Positions 54,762-62,771 of a stretch of DNA of 64,000 bases are shown here, piece by piece. The notes under the pieces were generated by a model. The model was not told where the DNA came from. It did no database searches and worked only from the letters and a program-made list of their open reading frames with translations. The position numbers and the translations under genes were made by a program. Each line of letters starts with the position of its first letter. Position 1 is the first letter of the stretch. The DNA comes from Thermoleophilaceae bacterium (GTDB lineage: Bacteria; Actinomycetota; Thermoleophilia; Solirubrobacterales; Thermoleophilaceae): assembly GCA_019683805.1 (NCBI GenBank), contig JADGHQ010000002.1:1-64000 (forward strand), given 5' to 3'.

Positions 54762-55837
54762 CGCCTGGGAGTGTATGAGGCGAGAACGTCGGAGATGCGC
54801 TCCCCGGCGCGCCCGCCGCCGTAGAGCTCGGGCCGCTTGCCCGACGGCCGCGGACGCTCGAGGGCGCGCAGCGCGGCGTCGCGGTCGAGGTCGACGAGCA
54901 CGTTCCAACCGAGCTCCACCGTCTCGACCCATTCGGTCGTGTCGCGCAGCGTGACGCAGGGCACGCCCAGCAGGTAGGCCTCCTTCTGCACGCCGCCCGA
55001 GTCGGTCAGGATCGCGCGTGCGTGCCGCGCGAGCGTGAGGAAGTCGAGGTAGCCGAGCGGCCGGGTAAGGCGCAGCCGCGGCGCCGCCTCGAGCCGGGGC
55101 ATCAGCGCCGCCGCCTCGAGTCGGGCGCGCGTGCGCGGGTGGACCGGGAACACGGCGGGCAGCGGCAGGGCCTCGAGGAGCTCGACGAGCCTCGCGAGCC
55201 GGGCCGGGTGGTCCACGTTGCCCGCCCGGTGCGCGGTGACGAGCACGTACTCGCCGCGCGTCACGCCGTGGGCCTCGAGGGCGCGGGAGCGCTCCTCCGC
55301 CACGCGCGCGAACGCGAGCGAGACATCTGCCATCACGTCGCCCACGAGGTGGATCTCACCCGCGGCCGCCTCGCGCTCGAGGTTGCGCACCGCCGTCTCG
55401 GTCGAGCACAGGAGGAGGTCGCTCGCGTGGTCGGTCAGCACGCGGTTGAGCTCCTCGGGCATCGCGCGGTCGAACGAGCGCATGCCGGCCTCCACGTGCG
55501 CGAGCGGGATGCGCGCCTGGGCCGCCGCGATCGCGCCGGCGAGCGTGGAGGTGGTGTCGCCGTAGACGAGCACGAGCTCGGGCTCGAAGCGGCGTAGCTC
55601 GCGCTCGAGGCCCGCGATGATGCGCGCCGTCTGCTCGGTCGGGCTGCCGGCGCCGACCCCGAGCTCGCAGTCGGGGTCCGGCACCGCGAGCTCCTCGAAG
55701 AAGATGCGCGAGAGCTCGTCGTCGTAGTGCTGGCCGGTGTGGATCAGCCGCTCGTCGTGGCGCTCGCGGAGGCGGCGCGAGACGGCTGCCGCCTTCACGA
55801 ACTGAGGCCGGTTTCCGACGATGGTGACTATTCGCAC
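54758..55837 (-). CDS. UDP-N-acetylglucosamine 2-epimerase family (WecB/WbpI-like)
   Basis: 359 residues from GTG 55837. RIVTIVGNRPQFVKAAAVSR, HTGQHYDDELS, VYGDTTSTLAGA, HVEAGMRSFDRAMPEELNR, VTAHRAGNVD, PLGYLDFL and LTDSGGVQKEAYLLGVP are family hallmarks. It is either the non-hydrolysing UDP-GlcNAc 2-epimerase or the UDP-GlcNAc3NAcA 2-epimerase (WbpI); the oxidoreductase and acyltransferase downstream favour the latter. First gene of a five-gene overlapping operon. Confidence 0.93.
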   Translation of the reverse strand: MRIVTIVGNRPQFVKAAAVSRRLRERHDERLIHTGQHYDDELSRIFFEELAVPDPDCELGVGAGSPTEQTARIIAGLERELRRFEPELVLVYGDTTSTLAGAIAAAQARIPLAHVEAGMRSFDRAMPEELNRVLTDHASDLLLCSTETAVRNLEREAAAGEIHLVGDVMADVSLAFARVAEERSRALEAHGVTRGEYVLVTAHRAGNVDHPARLARLVELLEALPLPAVFPVHPRTRARLEAAALMPRLEAAPRLRLTRPLGYLDFLTLARHARAILTDSGGVQKEAYLLGVPCVTLRDTTEWVETVELGWNVLVDLDRDAALRALERPRPSGKRPELYGGGRAGERISDVLASYTPRR

Positions 55838-55868
55838 GATGTTTTCCGCCCGGGTCCCGAGGCCGGCA

Positions 55869-55874
55869 TATGAT
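55869..55874 (+). promoter_or_regulatory. -10 box TATGAT of the leaderless 51-residue gene
   Basis: Near-consensus -10 hexamer six bases before GTG 55881, in the divergent gap with the sugar operon. No recognisable -35. Confidence 0.55.
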
Positions 55875-55880
55875 GTGCGT

Positions 55881-56036
55881 GTGGTCGCACGGAAGTTGAT
55901 CGCCGGGGCGATGGAGGCCGTCGGGGTGGCCGCAGGCGTGGCGCGCCACCTCGCCTGGTACCTCAGCTACCAGGTGGACGGCACCGCCCGTCACCGGCCG
56001 CCCGCGCGTCGACGCGCCGGCTCGCGCGCATCCTAG
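55881..56036 (+). CDS. Small basic protein, probably leaderless mRNA
   Basis: 51 residues from GTG 55881. A short amphipathic or membrane-proximal helix (LIAGAMEAVGVAAGVARHLAW) precedes a Tyr-rich spot and an Arg-rich C-terminus. No family is recognised. Support comes from the TATGAT box at leaderless distance, normal codon use, and the stop codon sharing CTAG with the convergent aminotransferase gene, the same arrangement as three other real gene pairs. Confidence 0.55.
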   Translation: MVARKLIAGAMEAVGVAAGVARHLAWYLSYQVDGTARHRPPARRRAGSRAS

Positions 56037-56860
56037 AGCGGCGGGCGGGGGAGCACCGCGCGGAGGTGGGCGGCGAATGCCTGCTCGGCCTCGCGGGTGC
56101 GTGGCCCGGGCGCCTCGAGCTCGACGTCCTCGATCCGGCGGATCGGGTGCACCTCCCGCACCGTCGAGGCGAGGAACGCCTCGCTGGCGCGCGGCAGCTC
56201 GTCGGTCGTGACGGCGCGCTCCTCGACATCCACGAGCTGCATCAGCCGCTCCCTCGTGATCGAGGCGAGGACCCGCTCGGAGAGCGGCGTGGTGCAGAGC
56301 GCGCCGTCCTCCGCGACCCAGAAGAGCGACGCCGTCGGGGCCTCCAGCACGCGGCCGCGCGGCGTGACGAGCAGCGCCTCGTCGAAGCCCCGCTCCTGGG
56401 CGATCCGCGTGGCGAGCATGTGCGCGGCGTAGGAGAGCGACTTGACGCCCTCGAGCACGGGGGTGGGGGAGTGCGTGACGAACGCGATGCTGAGCGACCC
56501 GGGGCGGTCCCTGAGCGGCTCGGTGAGGAGCAGCCGGTGCCCGCCGCGGGTGAGGACGATGCGAAGGACGCCGTCGAAGCCCTCGCCGCGGGCGGAGAGC
56601 AGCTCGGCGGCCTCGCGCTTGATCTCGGCCTGCGGCAGCGGGTAGCCGAGCCGCAGGTTCGCCAGGGAGCGCCCCATGCGCTCGAGGTGCTCGTCGAGCG
56701 CGTAGGGCGTGCCGGCGTAGACGCGCACGACCTCGAACACCCCGTCGCCGCGCAGGAAGCCCTCGTCGGTGACCGGGATGGCCGCCTCCGCGGCGGGCTG
56801 GATGCGTCCGTCGAGGCAGGCGAGCTCCGCTGCGGCCACGGCTTCCGGCGCTTCGGTCAT
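56033..56860 (-). CDS. Class IV PLP-dependent aminotransferase
   Basis: 275 residues. The fold-type IV pattern is present: IPVTDEGFLRGDGVFEVVRVYAGTPYALDEHLERM, VKSLSYAAHMLATRIAQERGFDEALLV with the PLP Lys in VKSL, and GRVLEAPTASLFWV. The family includes branched-chain aminotransferase, D-amino-acid aminotransferase and aminodeoxychorismate lyase; the relaxed ...EAPTAS block (usual E-x-S-x-SN) prevents a finer call. It is not the DegT-type needed for the nearby sugar operon. Confidence 0.88.
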   Translation of the reverse strand: MTEAPEAVAAAELACLDGRIQPAAEAAIPVTDEGFLRGDGVFEVVRVYAGTPYALDEHLERMGRSLANLRLGYPLPQAEIKREAAELLSARGEGFDGVLRIVLTRGGHRLLLTEPLRDRPGSLSIAFVTHSPTPVLEGVKSLSYAAHMLATRIAQERGFDEALLVTPRGRVLEAPTASLFWVAEDGALCTTPLSERVLASITRERLMQLVDVEERAVTTDELPRASEAFLASTVREVHPIRRIEDVELEAPGPRTREAEQAFAAHLRAVLPRPPL

Positions 56861-56867
56861 GCCCGGA

Positions 56868-56873
56868 ACCCTA
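56868..56873 (-). promoter_or_regulatory. -10-like TAGGGT of the class IV aminotransferase gene
   Basis: TANNNT on the minus strand seven bases before the ATG at 56860; leaderless geometry. Confidence 0.4.
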
Positions 56874-56902
56874 CGCGCCGGAGCGCGCCGTGTCGCGGGC
56901 GC

Positions 56903-57136
56903 TCAGCGCTTCAGGCAGATGCGCCGCCAGGCCGAGCGCAGCGCGCGGCGCTCGTTCTGGAGCATCAGCTCCTCCGAGCCCTCCGCATAGCGCTCCGACT
57001 CGTCCCGCGGGTCGCCCGTGATCCCCCGCCTGGCGGTCTCGAGGTGGACCGCCGCGATCTCCTCGGTCATTCCTTCCCAGCCGTCTGCTGCCGATTCCGT
57101 GGGTTCCGCCTCCTCCCGCTGTCCGTTGCCCGGCAT
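56903..57136 (-). CDS. Small acidic hypothetical protein
   Basis: 77 residues from ATG 57136; a second in-frame ATG lies about 22 codons in (MTEEIAAVHLETARRG). It is Glu-rich and helical with a basic C-terminus (ALRSAWRRICLKR). Codon use follows the window (CTCGAG, GCGGCG). No domain is recognised and no Shine-Dalgarno site is clear. Confidence 0.5.
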   Translation of the reverse strand: MPGNGQREEAEPTESAADGWEGMTEEIAAVHLETARRGITGDPRDESERYAEGSEELMLQNERRALRSAWRRICLKR

Positions 57137-57463
57137 GCATCAGGACAAACAGGAAGTTGCGCGATTTGTTACGCCCGTCGTGGGCATAGGGAGCGCCGGG
57201 CGCGCGATTGGCGCGTTGCCCCTCCGGGGCCTGCGCGAACCCACCTTCGGCCCGATCAGCGACGCCTTCATGCTCAGGCCGAACCGTAGGCGCCGGCTGG
57301 GCGAGGACGCCGGAGACCCATCCTGGAGCCGCAAGGCCCCGGTGGCGGGTGAAGCCTCCCCCGCCCAAGCGCACGGCCCGCACGAGCGCTCCGCCAGATC
57401 CGCCGCGGCGCCGCGCCGAGCGCGAGCGCGAGCGCGGGTGAATCGTAGAAACGTTGGGACAAG
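57137..57463. other. Intergenic stretch without a convincing gene
   Basis: 327 bases between the 77-residue gene and tRNA-Lys. It includes a relatively A+T-rich patch at 57143-57175. Open frames in it are Arg/Pro-rich shadows with no domain. I see no tRNA, repeat or clear hairpin beyond what high G+C gives by chance. Confidence 0.5.
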
Positions 57464-57536
57464 TGGGCCGCCTGGGACTCGAACCCAGAACCTCGGGGTT
57501 AAAAGCCCCTCGCTCTACCAATTGAGCTAACGGCCC
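57464..57536 (-). tRNA. tRNA-Lys (anticodon TTT)
   Basis: Read on the minus strand: acceptor GGGCCGT pairs with GCGGCCC (one G-U), discriminator A, D-arm GCTC/GAGC, anticodon loop CTTTTAA on a GGGG/CCCC stem giving anticodon TTT, T-arm CTGGG/CCCAG with TTCGAGT. 73 bases, CCA not encoded. Confidence 0.95.
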
Positions 57537-57543
57537 CGTGCGG

Positions 57544-57549
57544 ATGCTA
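57544..57549 (-). promoter_or_regulatory. -10 box TAGCAT of tRNA-Lys
   Basis: Seven bases before the mature 5' end on the minus strand; same hexamer as in front of tRNA-Arg. Confidence 0.5.
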
Positions 57550-57637
57550 GTGCGGGGTCATGCGCGAGTGCGCGGGTCGGCAGCGGAGCACCCCGCGGTC
57601 AAGTGATCGCGCGCGCGTCCGATATCGAGGTAGAGAA

Positions 57638-58684
57638 ATGCGGCACCCCGACGTGAATCCCCAGCGCTCTGGGACGCGACCTGACGACGGCGACGGTCCG
57701 CTGGCGGATCTCACCGCGGGCGTGATGTGGCTGATCGCCGCGGCGACGGGGCTTCTCGGGCTGGCGCTCCCCGGGAGCGACCGGTCGCATCTCGGCTGGG
57801 CTCTCGGGCTCGTCGCGTTCGCGTCGGCGTGGGGGTGCGTCGAGCTGGCCCTCGGCATCCGGTCGCTGACGATGCGGATCGGGACCCGCGCGTGGGTGAC
57901 GGCGGCGATGCTGCCGGTGGTCGCGCTCGCGCTCTGGGCCACCGGCGGGGCGGACAGCTATCTCCAGCCGCTGCTCCTCTTCACCGCGCTGTTCATCGCG
58001 TACTTCTTCCCGCCGCGGCTCGCGTGGCCGCTCGTGGCGCTGTTCGTGCTCGCGTACGCCACGCCGCTCGCCTACGACGGCGCCGCGCTGGGCAGCGCCT
58101 ACCCGGCCCGAGCCGCGATCTTCGCCGCCGCCGTCGCGAGCGAGACGGTCGTGATGCAGATGCTCAAGCGCCGGCTCGTGCGGGCCGAGGCGCGCCAGCG
58201 CGCGATCGCGCAGCAGGATCCCCTGACCGGCCTGCAGAACCGGCGGGCGTTCGATACGGCCCTCGCGGACGCCGCGCGCGGGAAGACGGTGCTCGTGCTG
58301 TTCGACTTCGACGACTTCAAGAGCATCAACGACAGGCACGGCCACCCTGTCGGCGACGCCGTCCTGCAGGCCGTGGCCCGGGCCTGCCTCGACGTCGCCC
58401 GCGAGGGCGACTGCCTCGCGCGCATAGGGGGCGACGAGTTCGCCCTCGTCGCGCGCGACTCGGGCGGCGCCGGGGTGGAGCGGCTCGTGACCGCGCTCGA
58501 CGAAGCTATCGCGACAGCCGAGATGCCCGAGGGCATCGACTCGATCCGGGCGACGTTCGGCTGGGGGATCGCCCCTGACGAGGCGACCGCCCCCGACGAG
58601 CTGTTCCGCTGCGCCGACGAGCGGCTCCTGCGCCGCAAGCGCGCGTCGAAGACGGCCCAGCCCACGGGCGAGAGAGCAGCCTGA
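57638..58684 (+). CDS. Membrane-bound GGDEF diguanylate cyclase
   Basis: 348 residues from ATG 57638 with GAGG eight bases upstream. About six transmembrane helices (about 27-185) lead into a GGDEF domain (about 195-345): DPLTGLQNRRAFD, FDFDDFKSINDRHGHPVGDAVL and the intact active motif GGDEF (about 264-268). An I-site RxxD (REGD) lies five residues before it, so product inhibition is expected. It makes c-di-GMP from GTP. There is no partner EAL gene in the window. Confidence 0.93.
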   Translation: MRHPDVNPQRSGTRPDDGDGPLADLTAGVMWLIAAATGLLGLALPGSDRSHLGWALGLVAFASAWGCVELALGIRSLTMRIGTRAWVTAAMLPVVALALWATGGADSYLQPLLLFTALFIAYFFPPRLAWPLVALFVLAYATPLAYDGAALGSAYPARAAIFAAAVASETVVMQMLKRRLVRAEARQRAIAQQDPLTGLQNRRAFDTALADAARGKTVLVLFDFDDFKSINDRHGHPVGDAVLQAVARACLDVAREGDCLARIGGDEFALVARDSGGAGVERLVTALDEAIATAEMPEGIDSIRATFGWGIAPDEATAPDELFRCADERLLRRKRASKTAQPTGERAA

Positions 58685-58710
58685 GGGCAGGGGCCGGCGG
58701 CGCTCTCCGC

Positions 58711-60303
58711 TCAGTGGCGGAAGTGGCGGCGGCCGGTGAACACCATGGCCACGCCGGCCTTCTCGCAAGCGTCGATGACCTCCTGGTCGCGCTGCGAGCC
58801 GCCCGGCTGGATGATCGCCTTCACGCCCGCCGCGATCGCGGCCTCGGGACCGTCGGCGAACGGGAAGAACGCGTCCGAGGCAAGCACCGAGCCCTCGAGC
58901 GGCGACTGGGCCTTCTCGACCGCGATCCGCACCGAGTCGACGCGGCTCATCTGCCCGGCGCCGATCCCGAGCGTCGCCAGCCCCTTCGCCATCACGATCG
59001 CGTTGGAGCGCACGTGCTTGCACACGCGCCACGCGAACAGCAGGTCGCCCCACTGCTCCTCGGTGGGGCGGGCGGTGGTCACCACGCGCATCTCCTCGCG
59101 CGACTCAGACTCGCAGTCGCGGTCCTGGATGAGCATGCCGCCGCGCACGCGCTTCATGTCGTGCTCCCCGAAGGGCACGCTGCGCCGCTCCTGGTCGCGC
59201 AGGATGCGGATGTTCGGCTTGTGGGTGAGGATCTCGAGCGCGTCGTCGTCGTAGCCCGGCGCGAACAGGAGCTCCACGAAGACCTTCGACAGCCGCTCCG
59301 CGAGCACGGCGTCGACCGGCCGGTTGAAGCAGTAGATCCCGCCGAAGGCGCTCATCGGATCGGTGGCGAAGGCGCGATCGAAGGCCTCGACGGGAGTGGC
59401 GCCGACAGCGACGCCGCAAGGGTTGTTGTGCTTCACGATCACGGCCGCCGGCAGCTCGAACTCGTCGAGCAGGGCGCGGCCGGAGTCGAGGTCGAGCAGG
59501 TTGTTGAACGAGAGCTCGCGGCCGTGGAGCTTCGACACCATCGAGAGCAGGTCGGTGCGCGCGCCCGCCTGGACGTAGTACGCGGCGCGTTGGTGCGGGT
59601 TCTCGCCGTAGGCGAGGTCGAGGACCTTCTCGTAGGCGCGCACGTACAGCGCCGGGAACGACTCCTCCTTCTCGCAGAACCAGCGGGAGATCGCGGCGTC
59701 GTAGCGGGCCGTGTAGCCGAACGCCTCCATCGCGAGGATCTCGCGCGTCTGCGCGGACAGGCGGCCGTCGGACTCGCGCATCTCCTCGATCACCGCGTCG
59801 TAGCTCTCCGGCTTCACGACCACGGCGGCGAAGGCGTGGTTCTTCGCCGCGGCGCGGATCAGAGTGGGGCCGCCGATGTCGATGTTCTCGATCACCTCGG
59901 CCTCCTCCACGCCGCGCCGCGACGACACGCGCTCGAACGGGTAGAGGTTCACGCAGACGAGGTCGATCGGCTCGATCTCGTGCTCCGAGAGGGTGGCCAC
60001 GTGCTCGGGCTTCGAGCGAACCGCGAGCAGCCCGGCGTAGATCTTCGGGTTGAGCGTCTTGACGCGCCCGTCGAGGATCTCGGGAAAGCCGGTGTAGTCC
60101 TCCACCGCGCGCACCTTCAGGCCGGCGCGCTCCAGCTCGGCTGCGGTGCCGCCGCTCGCGACGAGCTCCACGCCCATGTCGGCCAGCCCGCGCGCGAAGT
60201 CGACCACGCCGCGCTTGTCGGACACGCTGAGGAGCGCCCGTCTGATGCGGACCTCGCCGGGCGCGGTCGTCGCCGTCATGCGGCCGGGCTCAGCCGTCGC
60301 CAT
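58711..60303 (-). CDS. purH: Bifunctional AICAR transformylase / IMP cyclohydrolase
   Basis: 530 residues; ATG 60303 overlaps purN by 14 bases (a second ATG at 60279 is possible). The N-terminal cyclohydrolase part shows RRALLSVSDKRGVVDFARGL, TGFPEILDGRVKTLNPKIYAGLL and IDIGGPTLIRAAAKNH; the transformylase part shows GENPHQRAAYY, VIVKHNNPCGVA and AFFPFADG. It performs the last two steps to IMP. Full length. Confidence 0.97.
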   Translation of the reverse strand: MATAEPGRMTATTAPGEVRIRRALLSVSDKRGVVDFARGLADMGVELVASGGTAAELERAGLKVRAVEDYTGFPEILDGRVKTLNPKIYAGLLAVRSKPEHVATLSEHEIEPIDLVCVNLYPFERVSSRRGVEEAEVIENIDIGGPTLIRAAAKNHAFAAVVVKPESYDAVIEEMRESDGRLSAQTREILAMEAFGYTARYDAAISRWFCEKEESFPALYVRAYEKVLDLAYGENPHQRAAYYVQAGARTDLLSMVSKLHGRELSFNNLLDLDSGRALLDEFELPAAVIVKHNNPCGVAVGATPVEAFDRAFATDPMSAFGGIYCFNRPVDAVLAERLSKVFVELLFAPGYDDDALEILTHKPNIRILRDQERRSVPFGEHDMKRVRGGMLIQDRDCESESREEMRVVTTARPTEEQWGDLLFAWRVCKHVRSNAIVMAKGLATLGIGAGQMSRVDSVRIAVEKAQSPLEGSVLASDAFFPFADGPEAAIAAGVKAIIQPGGSQRDQEVIDACEKAGVAMVFTGRRHFRH

Positions 60304-60925
60304 CGCCCCCCTCTCCCTCGATCAGCACGCGCCGGTGGTTCACGGGGTCGATCCTCACGCGCCCCTGCGCGATCAGCCGCACGGCCTGCGGAAGGAGCTC
60401 GTGCTCGACCGCGTGGATCCTGTCCTCGATCTCCTCGATGCGCGCAGGATAGGAGAGCGGCACCGCCCGCTGCAGGATGATCGGCCCGGTGTCGACTCCC
60501 TCGTCGACGAAATGGACCGTGACGCCGGTGACGCGCACGCCGTGGTCGACCGCCCGCTCGATCGACCGCACCCCGGGGAATGCGGGAAGGAGCGAGGGGT
60601 GCACGTTCACTATCCGGCCGCTGAAGCGGCGGATGAACTCGCCGGTGAGGATCTCCATGAAGCCGGCGAGCACCACGAGCTCGGCCCCTCGCTCGTCGAG
60701 CCAGTCGGCCAGCGCGAGGTCGCGCGCCTCGCGGTCGGGATGATCGGCGGCGGCGAAGACCGCGGTCTCGACGCCGGCCGCGCGCGCCCGCTCCAGGCCG
60801 CGCGCCCCAGCGCGGCTCGACGCCACGCCCACGACCTCGATGCCCTCGCGCCCGTGGACCTTGTCGAGGATGGCCTGGAGGTTCGTCCCCTCGCCGGAGA
60901 CGAGGACGGCGACGCGGAGGCTCAC
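60290..60925 (-). CDS. purN: Phosphoribosylglycinamide formyltransferase
   Basis: 211 residues from the GTG overlapping the recQ stop (GTGA). RVAVLVSGEGTNLQAILD, LAGFMEILTGEFIRRFSGRIVNVHPSLLPAFPG and the formyl-folate motif GVTVHFVDEGVDTGPIILQ are diagnostic. It adds the first formyl group in purine synthesis. A short acidic C-terminus (EGEGGDGDG) is present. Confidence 0.96.
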   Translation of the reverse strand: MSLRVAVLVSGEGTNLQAILDKVHGREGIEVVGVASSRAGARGLERARAAGVETAVFAAADHPDREARDLALADWLDERGAELVVLAGFMEILTGEFIRRFSGRIVNVHPSLLPAFPGVRSIERAVDHGVRVTGVTVHFVDEGVDTGPIILQRAVPLSYPARIEEIEDRIHAVEHELLPQAVRLIAQGRVRIDPVNHRRVLIEGEGGDGDG

Positions 60926-62688
60926 GCCGTGCGCGGGACGCGCAGCTTCGGATACGCGCCGCCCGTGGTCATCAGCCGCCGCTGCTCGATCAGCTCGTCG
61001 ATGCGCGCGAGGATGTCCGCCCTGCGCATGTGCGCCGAGCTCGCGTACGCGGGCAGCCCGTCGTAGGAGTTGCGCAGGATCTTCCTGGTGCGCGCCCCGT
61101 GGAGGATCTCCGCGCAGGTGGTGCGACCGACCGCCGGCCGGGCGGTGCGCGCGACGGAGATGATCGCCTCGTCGAGGTCGCCGATCCGCTCGGCCGCCGG
61201 CGCGCGCGGCGGCTCGAGTGCCTCGACCAGCGCCGGCGCGCACACGTCGCAGCAGTCGCCGGCCGGGGCGGGCGGCGCCGAGTCCCCGAAGTGCCGGAGC
61301 AGCGCGGCGCGCCGGCATGCGCCGCCCTCGACGTACGCCCACATCTCGCGGTACTGCCGCCAGCGCGCCCGGCCGGCCTCGGCCATCGACGCGCGCGCGA
61401 GCCGCTCCGCGCGCCGGTCGAAGGGGCCGGCGAGCCGCCCGAGCACCCGCTCGGTCGAGGACGGCAGCGGCTCGAGCGCCCCGGCCTGCGCCAGATGCCC
61501 GACCAGCGCGCGGAGCCGGTCGCCGTCGCAGCCGAGCGCGCGCGCGAGCTCCGCCGCCCCGCAGTCGTAGAGGCCGTTACCGTCGGCCGCGGCGACGAGC
61601 CGGTCCGCGAGCGCGCGCGCGAGCTCCGGCGCGAGCTCGTCCCGCTTGATGAAGTGGACGTGGAGCGCCTTGTCGCGGCTCTCCGCGAGCAGGAGCGCGA
61701 GCGCCTGTCCGCCGTCGCGGCCGGCGCGGCCCGCCTCCTGGTAGTAGGCCTCGAGCGAGGCCGGCACGCTCGCGTGGATCACGCTGCGCACGTTCGGCTT
61801 GTCGACGCCCATCCCGAACGCGTTCGTGGCGACGACGACCTGCGCCTCGTCCGCGAGGAAGGCGCGCTGCACGGACGCGCGCCGCTCGCGGTCGAGGCCC
61901 GCGTGGTAGGCGAGCGCCTCGACCCCGAGCTCGGAGCGGATCAGCGCCGCGAGGTCCTCGGAGCCAGCGCGCGTGCCCGCGTAGACGATCGCCGGCAGGC
62001 CGCCCTCCCGGCGGAGCGCCCCGAGGAGCATGTCGCGCTTCTCGTGCGGCGCCGGCCGCGCGACCGCGAACGAGATGTTCGGCCGGTCGAAGCCGGTGGC
62101 GACAAGCAGCGGGTCCCGCAGGCGCAGCCGGCGGGCCACGTCCGCCGCCACGCGCGGGGTGGCCGTGGCCGTGGCCGCGAGGATCGCCTCCGCGCCGAGC
62201 GCCCGGGCGGCGTCGGCGAGGCGGAAGTAGTCGGGCCGGAAGTCGTGCCCCCACTGGGAGACGCAGTGGGCCTCGTCGACCACGAACAGCCCCACCCGCG
62301 CCTCGCACAGGCGCGCGACGAACCCGGGCGCCGAGAAGCGCTCGGGCGCGACGTAGAGCAGCCGCAGCTCGCCCGCGACCGCGCGCGCGAGCGCCTCGGC
62401 GTTCGAGCCGGCGTCCTGCTGCGAGTTGAGCAGCGCGACGCGCGCTCCCAGCCCGCGCGCGCGCAGCCCCTCGACCTGGTCCTGCATCAGGGCGACGAGC
62501 GGCGACACGACCACCGTGAGGTCGTCGCGGAGCAGCGCCGGGAGCTGGTAGCAGAGCGACTTCCCGGATCCGGTGGGCATGACGACGAGCGCGTCGCGCC
62601 CTGCGAGCGCGGCCTCGCACGCCTCGCGCTGCCCGCGGCGGAAGCCGGGGAAGCCGAACGTCTCCTGCAGCGCGCGCGTGAGGTCCAC
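60922..62688 (-). CDS. recQ: RecQ-family ATP-dependent DNA helicase
   Basis: 588 residues from GTG 62688. SF2 motifs: FRRGQREACEAALAGRD, VVMPTGSGKSLCYQLPAL, VVSPLVALMQDQVEGL, FVVDEAHCVSQWGHDFRPDY, ATATATPRV, TNAFGMGVDKPNVR and YYQEAGRAGRDG. The zinc module Cys are in EGGACRRAALLRHFGD and GDCCDVC. A helical C-terminal module (about 510-588) with SYDGLPAYASSAHMRRADIL may be a divergent HRDC-like or winged-helix segment. A 3'-5' helicase for repair, embedded in the purine operon. Confidence 0.95.
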   Translation of the reverse strand: MDLTRALQETFGFPGFRRGQREACEAALAGRDALVVMPTGSGKSLCYQLPALLRDDLTVVVSPLVALMQDQVEGLRARGLGARVALLNSQQDAGSNAEALARAVAGELRLLYVAPERFSAPGFVARLCEARVGLFVVDEAHCVSQWGHDFRPDYFRLADAARALGAEAILAATATATPRVAADVARRLRLRDPLLVATGFDRPNISFAVARPAPHEKRDMLLGALRREGGLPAIVYAGTRAGSEDLAALIRSELGVEALAYHAGLDRERRASVQRAFLADEAQVVVATNAFGMGVDKPNVRSVIHASVPASLEAYYQEAGRAGRDGGQALALLLAESRDKALHVHFIKRDELAPELARALADRLVAAADGNGLYDCGAAELARALGCDGDRLRALVGHLAQAGALEPLPSSTERVLGRLAGPFDRRAERLARASMAEAGRARWRQYREMWAYVEGGACRRAALLRHFGDSAPPAPAGDCCDVCAPALVEALEPPRAPAAERIGDLDEAIISVARTARPAVGRTTCAEILHGARTRKILRNSYDGLPAYASSAHMRRADILARIDELIEQRRLMTTGGAYPKLRVPRTA

Positions 62689-62696
62689 GGACGGCG

Positions 62697-62702
62697 AGGG
62701 TA
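62697..62702 (-). promoter_or_regulatory. -10-like TACCCT for leaderless recQ
   Basis: TANNNT on the minus strand eight bases before GTG 62688, suggesting recQ-purN-purH have a start site separate from purF. Confidence 0.4.
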
Positions 62703-62771
62703 TCCGGCGCGGCGGCCGAAACCCCGGGGCCGCAACGCTCCTGTTGCGCTCGTCGCGGAGCTTTCGCGAAG

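Noticed and set aside
56033-56860. Class IV aminotransferase as the missing WbpE step
   Set aside because: WbpE belongs to the DegT/DnrJ fold-type I family; this protein has fold-type IV motifs and its own promoter.
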